5,377 nt of DNA. Source: Pyramidobacter sp. (GTDB lineage: Bacteria > Synergistota > Synergistia > Synergistales > Dethiosulfovibrionaceae). The stretch spans positions 1-5,377 of the forward strand of contig JAEEUD010000142.1 in the NCBI GenBank assembly GCA_016286835.1. Direction: 5' to 3'. The position numbers were made by a program, and so were the translations under genes. The notes under the pieces are model-generated. The model saw nothing but the letters and a program-made list of their open reading frames with translations, ran no database searches and had not been told where the DNA came from. Below, one piece after another: positions 1-5,331 of the stretch (within the stretch, counting starts at the first letter, position 1; each line of letters begins with the position of its first letter).

Positions 1-161
1 TCGGCGCTTATCCTGTGCCGGATTCACTTCGTCCTCTGCTGAAAGAGAAATATATCGATGTTGTCGGCGGCGGTGAGGTCAATGTGAAAAAAACGGACGA
101 TAACGCAAGCCCGGAATCTACGCCGGTAAAGAAGAAGGAGACTGAGATTGACAGTCTCTGA
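1..161 (+). CDS. 3' end of an unidentified gene (partial)
   Basis: An open frame runs from the window edge (first full codon at 3) to a TGA at 159-161, giving the last 52 residues of a protein. The visible part begins GAYPVPDSLRPLLKEKY, continues with a Gly-rich VVGGGEV segment, and ends in a charged, probably disordered tail rich in Lys, Glu and Asp that finishes TEIDSL. No catalytic motif or domain can be recognised in so short a piece. It lies 30 bp upstream of lptC on the same strand with no visible terminator between them, so it is probably in the same operon. LPS or Kdo biosynthesis genes commonly sit upstream of lptC, so an envelope role is possible, but that rests on context only. The frame is convincing because it is open and ends just before a well-placed ribosome binding site for the next gene. 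Confidence 0.6.
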   Translation, partial: GAYPVPDSLRPLLKEKYIDVVGGGEVNVKKTDDNASPESTPVKKKETEIDSL

Positions 162-191
162 TCACAGTCGAACTCGAAAGGACGGTTCGTC

Positions 192-728
192 ATGGGACCG
201 AGGTTCATAAAGATTCTCGTTGTTGCGGCTGTGGCAGTTGGACTGTATTTCTGGGCAAGTCATCTGAAGCGTGATCTTGATCTCGTCAACAAGCCTGTCA
301 GCAAAGGCGAAACGATGAAATGGGAGTTGGGCGAGGTCGAAACGACACGTCTGATTGGCCATGATCAATGGGATATCGCTGCGAAAAATGTCGTCAGAGA
401 TCACCCTGTCGATCACCTGAAAGACGTGAGCGCTCTGATCTCTGGTCCGTCCGGAGAGCGGACTGTCCGTGCACCGTCCGGGCAATATGACAGCAAGAAG
501 AAGGAACTGACGCTTGAGGATGCAAAAGGCTACTGGAAGCGACCTCAGTATCCGCTGACTTATGAAACACCTTTGGCGCACTGGATGCAGAAAGGCGACC
601 ACTGGGATTTTCCCCGCGGCGTGACAGTCAGCGGTGATGTGTACAGTCTGGAATGTGAAAGCGCTGAGATGATCGGTCAGAGAAATATCCGCGTGAAAAA
701 CGGCTGCTTAGTGTGGTGGAGCCAATGA
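192..728 (+). CDS. lptC: LptC-like LPS export periplasmic bridge protein
   Basis: This 178-residue protein has a short cytoplasmic start (MGPRF), one hydrophobic transmembrane helix at about residues 6-22, and then a soluble periplasmic domain. The domain has the alternating beta-strand pattern of the LptC/YrbK family: WDIAAKNVV near 60, a LKDVSALISG strand near 75-85, VRAPSGQYDSKKKELTLEDAKGYW near 92-114 (matching the family pattern of an Ala/Gly turn followed by a 'ltL' strand), and a late VTVSGDVYSL strand. In the family, LptC is anchored in the inner membrane with the LptBFG ABC transporter and passes LPS to the periplasmic bridge. The length is slightly below that of E. coli LptC (191 aa). 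The start is supported by AAAGGA at 177-182, 9 nt upstream. The stop overlaps the lptD start, indicating translational coupling. No lptA or lptB follows, unlike the proteobacterial lptC-lptA-lptB order. The family call rests on topology and strand pattern, since LptC sequences diverge strongly. Confidence 0.75.
   Translation: MGPRFIKILVVAAVAVGLYFWASHLKRDLDLVNKPVSKGETMKWELGEVETTRLIGHDQWDIAAKNVVRDHPVDHLKDVSALISGPSGERTVRAPSGQYDSKKKELTLEDAKGYWKRPQYPLTYETPLAHWMQKGDHWDFPRGVTVSGDVYSLECESAEMIGQRNIRVKNGCLVWWSQ
718..721 (+). promoter_or_regulatory. Ribosome binding site that decides the lptD start
   Basis: GGAG lies inside the last codons of lptC. It is 6 nt from the ATG at 728 but only 3 nt from the ATG at 725, and it lies downstream of the in-frame GTG at 713. 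The ATG at 728 is therefore preferred. It overlaps the lptC stop as TGATG, a typical arrangement for translational coupling. The ATG at 725 (ATGA overlap) cannot be excluded and would add one Met. Confidence 0.6.
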
Positions 729-2581
729 TGAAAAAAACACGTTCATTTTTCATAATGCTTATGTTGATTGCCGCGCTTTGCCTTGCGGGCGCGGCGTCGG
801 CGGCGCAGAAAGAGCTTCCTAAAAAAGTCCCCGGCTCACAGCCTGTCGTGCTTGAAGCCGATTCTGTCACGTTCGACGAAAAGGCTCATACTGTCGTCGC
901 CGAAGGGCACGCTGTCGTCAATTATCTTGACATGGTTCTGAACGCCGACAGAATTACGATGGATTCGCAGAAGAATATCGTTCGTGCCTATGCAGTCGAA
1001 GGCAAACGCATCCGAGTCTGGAGATCGGCATGGAACCCGTTGATCTTGAAGCAAGAAACCCAAACGCTGGCAGGCACGTTTCTCGAATATCATATTGACG
1101 ACGCCATCGGCTACATCGAATCGGGTGAAGGCACGACGACGGCCGAAAGAGGTATGGTCTACATCAATGGCGGAAAACTGGAAGTCGCTCCGCCTGCGAT
1201 CGCATATGAACGTAAGTGGGTGCACGGCCGCGACATCAAAAAAAGCCTGCCGGAAGATTCTATCATCCGCTGGGACAAAGTCAGTTATACCACGTGCAGG
1301 CAAGACGATCAGCATTATCATTTTGTTTCCAAGAAGGCCGTGCTGATTCCGGGTAAGCACATGACCCTTTATAGGCCGCGCGTGTACGCCGGTAAGCGCT
1401 TCTTGTTTACCATTCCGTTCAACGTGTCGATTAATCAGGGGCCTCGTAAGAAAAACAGAATTTCACTTCGTCCTAACTACGACGACGATAAAAAGCTAGG
1501 GATGCAGGCTGTTTATGTTCATTCCTGGAAGAACGGCAAGGCGACGCTCGGCGTTGCGAAGTGGACCAAAGGCATTACCGAGTATGACTACCGTATTGAT
1601 CAAAAACTGACCGACTGGCTGGCTGTATATGTTGACGGTAAATACCATTACGACGACGTACTCCACGAGACGAAGATCCGTCCTACGTGGGGAGTAACAG
1701 CCGCGCATTCCGGCTGGACGGCTCGCGTTAGCTGGGCCGAACGTCAGAAGCACTCCATCGTCAGGCGTCCCGGCGAAAAAGAATACGAAACTACTATCTG
1801 GCGCAAGCCGCAAGTGCAGCTCACCACGCCGTGGGTCGGCCTGCATATCGGCGACGTATCGCAGTATGTACGTCTCAAGGGCGACTGGGGGCGTTATCAG
1901 GACACGGGACGGCAGCGTCAGGGCTATTTCATCGAGCGCTACGGTTGGGGAATCGATTACTATATCGACTACCCGTTCAGAGTCGGTAAATGGAGCTTGT
2001 CGCCGTTTTTCAAGGTCGATTACTGGAATTACGGTTACGAGGATAATCGTCACAACCGTTTTGAAATCACCACGACAACGACCGGCCTGCGCGCTTCGTG
2101 CGGCGTTTTTGAGCTCGGCTCGGCCTACGAACATCGTCGCGTCTTTGGACGTTCCGGCTGCGGCTGGGATTCCGTTTCCGACGCTGACACGTTCTACCAG
2201 AGGGTCGGCGTGAAGATTGGTCCGTCGTTGCGCTTTTCCGTGCAGGGAATGTGGGACTTGTCAAAAACGACCCATGATAAATTCACGAACATCTCCTACA
2301 TCCTAACGTATGACAACAGCTGCTGCACCCGTTGGGAGCTGACGTTCCATGACGATAAGCGCCATGTCGACAACAACAACTGGTTTACGTTGTCGTTCGC
2401 CATCAACGCGTTCCCCGACTCACGCTTCAAGTGGGGCAACCACAGCGTTGAGAATCCGTTTGGCCGCCCGGGCGGACTCGTTCCCAAACGCAAGCCCGGT
2501 TATCAGGCCACGCTGATGGAGATCGACGGCACTCTCGAAGCAGAACAATCCGAGATTCGCCTTCCCATCTTCGATATTTAG
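728..2581 (+). CDS. lptD: LptD-like outer-membrane LPS assembly protein
   Basis: This 617-residue protein starts with a signal peptide at residues 1-25 (MKKTRSFF, a hydrophobic core, then cleavage after ASA). Residues about 39-150 form an OstA/LptA-like domain containing PVVLEADSVTFDEKAHTVVA and a following VLNADRITMD strand. A family signature follows: SYTTC (Cys190) and, further on, RFLFTIPFNV, matching the 'TC...P(v/i)fy.P' entry to the LptD barrel. Aromatic, alternating beta strands fill about 250-565, including DNSCCTRWEL with vicinal Cys532-Cys533, the hallmark cysteine pair of LptD. In the family, LptD with the lipoprotein LptE inserts LPS into the outer leaflet of the outer membrane. 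The protein is shorter than E. coli LptD (784 aa). Further cysteines are at 458 and 478 within the barrel; there is none between the signal peptide and Cys190, so the E. coli Cys31 equivalent is missing. It follows lptC with a 1-base overlap. The C-terminal 45 or so residues after the last strand look soluble. Confidence 0.88.
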   Translation: MKKTRSFFIMLMLIAALCLAGAASAAQKELPKKVPGSQPVVLEADSVTFDEKAHTVVAEGHAVVNYLDMVLNADRITMDSQKNIVRAYAVEGKRIRVWRSAWNPLILKQETQTLAGTFLEYHIDDAIGYIESGEGTTTAERGMVYINGGKLEVAPPAIAYERKWVHGRDIKKSLPEDSIIRWDKVSYTTCRQDDQHYHFVSKKAVLIPGKHMTLYRPRVYAGKRFLFTIPFNVSINQGPRKKNRISLRPNYDDDKKLGMQAVYVHSWKNGKATLGVAKWTKGITEYDYRIDQKLTDWLAVYVDGKYHYDDVLHETKIRPTWGVTAAHSGWTARVSWAERQKHSIVRRPGEKEYETTIWRKPQVQLTTPWVGLHIGDVSQYVRLKGDWGRYQDTGRQRQGYFIERYGWGIDYYIDYPFRVGKWSLSPFFKVDYWNYGYEDNRHNRFEITTTTTGLRASCGVFELGSAYEHRRVFGRSGCGWDSVSDADTFYQRVGVKIGPSLRFSVQGMWDLSKTTHDKFTNISYILTYDNSCCTRWELTFHDDKRHVDNNNWFTLSFAINAFPDSRFKWGNHSVENPFGRPGGLVPKRKPGYQATLMEIDGTLEAEQSEIRLPIFDI

Positions 2582-2600
2582 TTCCGTCACATCGTTGCAC

Positions 2601-2653
2601 ATAAAAATCCTCGCTGCCAGCGTGAGCGCATCACACGAGCAGCGAGGATTTAT
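2601..2653. terminator. Long compound hairpin after lptD, possible bidirectional terminator
   Basis: A perfect 13-bp inverted repeat pairs AAATCCTCGCTGC (2605-2617) with GCAGCGAGGATTT (2639-2651). ATAAA (2601-2605) and TTTAT (2649-2653) can extend it if two A residues bulge. Inside the 21-nt loop a second small stem GTGA (2622-2625)/TCAC (2631-2634) can form around GCGCA. It begins 20 bp after the lptD stop, so it is probably the end of the lptC-lptD transcript. On the + strand the stem is followed by only a weak U tract (ATTTATAAT). Read on the - strand it ends in GGATTTTTAT, a better U tract, so it may also act as a back-up terminator for greA. Whether it terminates or just protects the 3' end is inferred. 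Confidence 0.55.
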
Positions 2654-2669
2654 AATGCGTCGCCGTTCA

Positions 2670-2707
2670 GGAAAAAACAGCGGAATTCGACATGCTGGAA
2701 AAAACAG
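2670..2707. repeat. Pair of short direct repeats in the lptD-greA gap
   Basis: GGAAAAAACAG occurs at 2670-2680 and again at 2697-2707, a 27-bp offset, in an A-rich non-coding stretch between the two converging genes. Nothing else recognisable lies between the two hairpins (2654-2779). The repeats may be chance in A-rich DNA. Confidence 0.3.
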
Positions 2708-2770
2708 GGAAACAATAAAACAAGAGTCGGTTGAATCTCAGAAAAATCACCACAAATGTAGCTTCGTGGG

Positions 2771-2807
2771 ATATAATAACAAGAGCGCGTTTTCAAACGC
2801 GCTCTTG
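2771..2807 (-). terminator. Rho-independent terminator of greA
   Basis: A perfect 12-bp stem, CAAGAGCGCGTT (2780-2791) with AACGCGCTCTTG (2796-2807) around a TTCA loop, starts 6 bp beyond the greA stop codon. Read on the - strand, the GC-rich stem is followed by TTATTATAT, a U-rich tract. On the + strand it is not followed by a T run, so it is oriented for greA. This is the classic layout of an intrinsic terminator. Confidence 0.88.
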
Positions 2808-2813
2808 TAGGAG

Positions 2814-3308
2814 TTATTTGACGCTGATGGACAGAATACGGAGTTTCCTCAGACCGACAGGCACTTTTACGGAAACTTCGTCGCCGACTTTCTTGTTCAT
2901 CAAACCGCGGCCTACCGGACTGACTGAAGAGATCAGTCCTTTCTCAGGGTCGGATTCTTCCGAACTGACGATGGAGTAGACAAACTTCTTGTTGTGCGTG
3001 ATATCCTGAATTGTGACGGTCGTGCCGACAGACACGTGAGAATTGTCGATGCTTGCGGAATCGATGATCCTGGCCTTGGAGACCTGCTGCTCAAGTGCCA
3101 GAATGCGCCCGTCCAGTTTAGCCTGATCTTCCTTGGCGGCGGCATATTCGGCGTTTTCACTGAGATCTCCGAACGAGCGGGCTTCTTCGATGCGACGGGC
3201 GATCTTGTAACGCTCTTCGCTGCGAAGCTGCTTCAGTTCGGCCATCAGCTTGTCATAGCCTTCCTTTGTCATCAAAACGGCGTCGTCATTGTGCTTGCGT
3301 TCAGCCAC
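2814..3308 (-). CDS. greA: Transcription elongation factor GreA
   Basis: GreA enters the secondary channel of RNA polymerase and stimulates cleavage of the 3' end of backtracked transcripts. The 164-residue protein (from GTG) has the two family domains. Residues about 12-75 form the antiparallel coiled coil with the signature ARSFGDLSENAEYAAAKEDQ; its tip carries Asp48 and Glu51, equivalent to the acidic pair that coordinates the catalytic magnesium. Residues about 83-164 form the FKBP-like C-terminal domain, with the conserved SPVGRGLMNKKVGDEV loop. Length is close to the usual 158 aa. Start choice: GGAGG at 3316-3320 is only 1 nt from an ATG at 3312-3314 but 7 nt from the in-frame GTG at 3306-3308, giving an N terminus of (M)AERK, as in many GreA proteins; the ATG would add two residues. 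The gene is monocistronic by appearance, with its own promoter region and terminator, and is divergent from rnj. Nothing suggests inactivation. Confidence 0.95.
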   Translation of the reverse strand: MAERKHNDDAVLMTKEGYDKLMAELKQLRSEERYKIARRIEEARSFGDLSENAEYAAAKEDQAKLDGRILALEQQVSKARIIDSASIDNSHVSVGTTVTIQDITHNKKFVYSIVSSEESDPEKGLISSVSPVGRGLMNKKVGDEVSVKVPVGLRKLRILSISVK

Positions 3309-3315
3309 GTTCATA

Positions 3316-3320
3316 CCTCC
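3316..3320 (-). promoter_or_regulatory. Ribosome binding site of greA, favouring the GTG start
   Basis: On the - strand the sequence reads GGAGGTATGAACGTG. The strong GGAGG is separated from ATG by one base, too close for normal initiation, and from GTG by seven bases, which is optimal. The GTG is therefore the likelier start. The two candidate starts differ by two codons. Confidence 0.65.
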
Positions 3321-3343
3321 GGTGCAATTATTATGATCCAGAA

Positions 3344-3372
3344 TTGACTGCGGGTGTCCCGCAGTCTGTTAT
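3344..3372 (+). promoter_or_regulatory. Candidate sigma70-type promoter of rnj
   Basis: TTGACT (3344-3349, five of six to TTGACA) lies 17 bp before TGTTAT (3367-3372, four of six to TATAAT). A start near 3379 would give a leader of about 58 nt before the rnj ATG. The -10 overlaps the -10 of the candidate greA promoter on the other strand, and the spacer is an inverted repeat. Confidence 0.45.
3346..3366. promoter_or_regulatory. Perfect 9-bp inverted repeat between the greA and rnj promoters
   Basis: GACTGCGGG (3346-3354) and CCCGCAGTC (3358-3366) are perfect complements separated by TGT. The dyad fills the spacer of the candidate rnj promoter and covers the predicted greA transcription start and first leader bases. 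It could be an operator for a dimeric regulator, or a stem at the 5' end of the greA mRNA. No specific regulator can be named from the sequence. Confidence 0.6.
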
Positions 3373-3399
3373 TGTAGCAGAAGAACGAATTCTTTGCGA
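3371..3399 (-). promoter_or_regulatory. Candidate extended -10 promoter of greA
   Basis: On the - strand TGCTACAAT (3379-3371) is a good extended -10 (TG, one base, then TACAAT, five of six to TATAAT). The -35 position at 17 bp spacing (3399-3394) reads TCGCAA and is poor, as is common for extended -10 promoters. Transcription would start near 3364, giving a leader of about 55 nt that begins in an inverted repeat. Confidence 0.5.
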
Positions 3400-3410
3400 G
3401 TGTTCGCAAA
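3393..3410. promoter_or_regulatory. Perfect 7-bp inverted repeat in the rnj leader
   Basis: TTTGCGA (3393-3399) and TCGCAAA (3404-3410) are perfect complements around GTGT. The repeat lies in the predicted 5' leader of rnj, 13 bp upstream of its Shine-Dalgarno sequence, and overlaps the weak -35 region of greA. It could be an operator or a leader hairpin. It does not match the Bacillus-type LexA box (CGAAC-N4-GTTCG). Confidence 0.5.
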
Positions 3411-3436
3411 AACATTTCAGATAAGGAACTTTATTG

Positions 3437-5242
3437 ATGGACAAAACTGTAAATAATGACAAAATTTCCGTGACCGTTCCCATGCAGGGAGCGAAAAAAC
3501 ACGCCATCCGTCCCCGCCCGTATATGACGGGGCGAGTTGGAAAACGTACTGTTTTGCCGCAAGGGGCGCGCTTGCCGCGAAAGGCGCCGCCTCTGGGGAA
3601 TCTCAAGTTCATTCCGCTCGGCGGACTGGGAGAGATCGGCAAGAATATGTACGCGATCGAGTACGGCGACGACATCGTCGTGATTGATTCGGGGCTGATG
3701 TTTCCTGACGAAGAGATGCTGGGCATCGATTACGTGATACCTGACATCAGCTATCTTGAAGAGAATAAGGCGAAAGTTCGCGCTATCCTCATCACACACG
3801 GACATGAAGACCATATCGGCGCGCTGCCGTTCGTTCTGGCAAAACTTGACGTGCCTGTGTACAGCGCCAGACTGACACTTGGAATGATCGAGGCCAAACT
3901 GGCCGAGGCAATGCCGCGCTATCACCCACGACTTATTGAGGTTGTTGCAGGAGAGCGCATAAAACTGGGCGTGTTCGGCGTTACGTTTATCTCCGTTTGC
4001 CACTCCATTCCCGATGCATTGGGCATTGCTGTTGAGACACCGCTTGGCGTTGTGCTTCACACGGGAGATTTCAAGATCGATCCGACGCCAGTCGATAACC
4101 ACGTTACCGATTATTCAGCGTTTGCTGAACTGGGGCGGCGCGGCGTGCTGCTTCTTGCATCGGACTCGACGAACGCGGAGCGTGACGGTTTCACCAAGTC
4201 TGAAAAATCCCTGATCGGTGCGATCGACAATCTGCTGCGTACCTACCGCAATCGCCGCATCATCATTTCCGCTTTTGCCAGCAATCTGCACCGTGTCCAG
4301 CTTGTGCTTGATGCAGCCGCGCGTTTCAACCGCAAGGTGATCTTCGCCGGCAGAAGCATGGTGAACAACGTAGAACTGGCGATCCGTCTCGGCTATCTTC
4401 ACGCCGACGCCGAGACGATCGTGCCGCTCGCGGAAATGGACGATTATCCCGAATCGCGCCTCGTCATCATGACGACGGGCAGTCAGGGCGAGCCGTTCTC
4501 GGGGCTGGTGCTGATGAGCAAGGGGGCCCATCACCGCGTCAAGCTGAACAGCAGGGACGTGGTCGCGCTCTTTGCCAGCGCGATCCCCGGCAATGAGAAG
4601 ATGGTCAGCAGCACGATCAACCGGCTTTTTGAGCTTGGCTGCGAAGTCCTTTACGGGCGCGAGGCGGGGCTGCATGTTTCCGGCCACGCGTCGCGCGAGG
4701 AACTGAAAATGCTGCTCAGCATGGTGCGCCCCAAGTATTTTGTACCCGTTCACGGCGAGTACCGAATGCAGGTCCGTCATTCACAGCTCGCCGAAGAAGT
4801 CGGCGTGCCCGAGAAGAACATCTTCATCATGAGCAACGGCGATGTGCTGACGATCTCACCCGAGGGAGCCTCGGTCCGCACGAAAGTTCAGGCCGGTGCG
4901 GTCCTTGTTGACGGCATGGCTCTGGGTGAAAAAGAAGGATCCATCCTCAAGGAGCGTCAGGAACTCTCCGAGAACGGTGTTCTCGTGGTTTCGGCGACGA
5001 TCGATAAAAGGGGCAAACTGATCGGCGATCCTTATTTCGAGACGTACGGACAAATCCATTTCCGGGATGCCGAGAGTATGAGACAGGAATTCTGCGAAGC
5101 TGTACGCCGCGCCGTGCGCCATGATTCGGGCGCCGATGACGAATACCTGAAAAAGCAGATCGTCCTGCGCTGCAAGGAGTTGCTACGCAAGTATCTGCAC
5201 AGCGCTTCACCGGTCATTCCGATCATCACGCGGCTTGATTGA
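3437..5242 (+). CDS. rnj: Ribonuclease J
   Basis: RNase J is a metallo-beta-lactamase/beta-CASP nuclease with 5'-to-3' exonuclease and endonuclease activity in mRNA decay and RNA maturation. The 601-residue protein aligns by eye with B. subtilis RNase J1 over its whole length from LKFIPLGGLGEIGKN (residue 57). It has the metal motif HGHEDHIG (His121, His123, Asp125, His126), His189 in VCHSIPDA, and Asp211 in HTGDFKID. The beta-CASP region has ASDSTNAE, SNLHRVQ, TGSQGEP and IPGNEKM, then HVSGHA (His417) and PVHGEYRMQ (His439). The C-terminal domain spans about 490-601 and ends PVIPIITRLD, like the J1 end. All catalytic residues appear intact. Two oddities: a basic, Pro-rich N-terminal extension of about 55 residues, and a diverged C-terminal domain with PYFETYGQIHF where J1 has PDLISRGFVY. 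AAGGA at 3423-3427 lies 9 nt from the ATG; an in-frame TTG at 3434 is an unlikely alternative. Confidence 0.95.
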   Translation: MDKTVNNDKISVTVPMQGAKKHAIRPRPYMTGRVGKRTVLPQGARLPRKAPPLGNLKFIPLGGLGEIGKNMYAIEYGDDIVVIDSGLMFPDEEMLGIDYVIPDISYLEENKAKVRAILITHGHEDHIGALPFVLAKLDVPVYSARLTLGMIEAKLAEAMPRYHPRLIEVVAGERIKLGVFGVTFISVCHSIPDALGIAVETPLGVVLHTGDFKIDPTPVDNHVTDYSAFAELGRRGVLLLASDSTNAERDGFTKSEKSLIGAIDNLLRTYRNRRIIISAFASNLHRVQLVLDAAARFNRKVIFAGRSMVNNVELAIRLGYLHADAETIVPLAEMDDYPESRLVIMTTGSQGEPFSGLVLMSKGAHHRVKLNSRDVVALFASAIPGNEKMVSSTINRLFELGCEVLYGREAGLHVSGHASREELKMLLSMVRPKYFVPVHGEYRMQVRHSQLAEEVGVPEKNIFIMSNGDVLTISPEGASVRTKVQAGAVLVDGMALGEKEGSILKERQELSENGVLVVSATIDKRGKLIGDPYFETYGQIHFRDAESMRQEFCEAVRRAVRHDSGADDEYLKKQIVLRCKELLRKYLHSASPVIPIITRLD

Positions 5243-5331
5243 GTTGAGTGAGTCTGACATCAGCGTTCCAGAGTAAAAGCGGCTTGAAGCCTTTGTTAAG
5301 AGTGACGCTCTTTGGTGAAAGGTGGATATGC

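Noticed and set aside
713..727. Earlier lptD starts at GTG 713 or ATG 725.
   Set aside because: GTG 713 would put MVEPM before a perfectly good MKKTRSFF signal peptide and has no ribosome binding site; ATG 725 is only 3 nt from GGAG. ATG 728 has the best spacing.
772..802. A lipobox-like LIAALC in the LptD signal peptide.
   Set aside because: Leu precedes the Cys where Gly, Ala or Ser is expected, and a normal ASA cleavage site follows, so an ordinary secreted outer-membrane protein fits better than a lipoprotein.
1496..2134. A 212-codon open frame on the - strand inside lptD.
   Set aside because: It is antisense to the strongly supported lptD frame, shows no recognisable domain, and has no evident ribosome binding site; long antisense frames are common in coding DNA of this composition.
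2595..2810. A 71-codon + strand open frame in the lptD-greA gap.
   Set aside because: It would be read through both hairpin structures, has low-complexity Lys/Arg/Ser/Asn content, lacks a clear ribosome binding site, and ends inside the greA terminator.
3431..4780. Two open frames of over 220 codons on the - strand opposite rnj (3431-4102 and 4115-4780).
   Set aside because: Both are opposite a frame that carries all RNase J catalytic motifs, and neither translation shows a coherent domain or hydrophobic pattern.
5278..5313. Possible rnj terminators: GGCT-TGA-AGCC followed by TTTGTT (5281-5296), and AAGAG-TGACG-CTCTT followed by T (5298-5313).
   Set aside because: The stems are only 4-5 bp and the T tracts short, so neither is a convincing intrinsic terminator; read-through towards the next gene is plausible.
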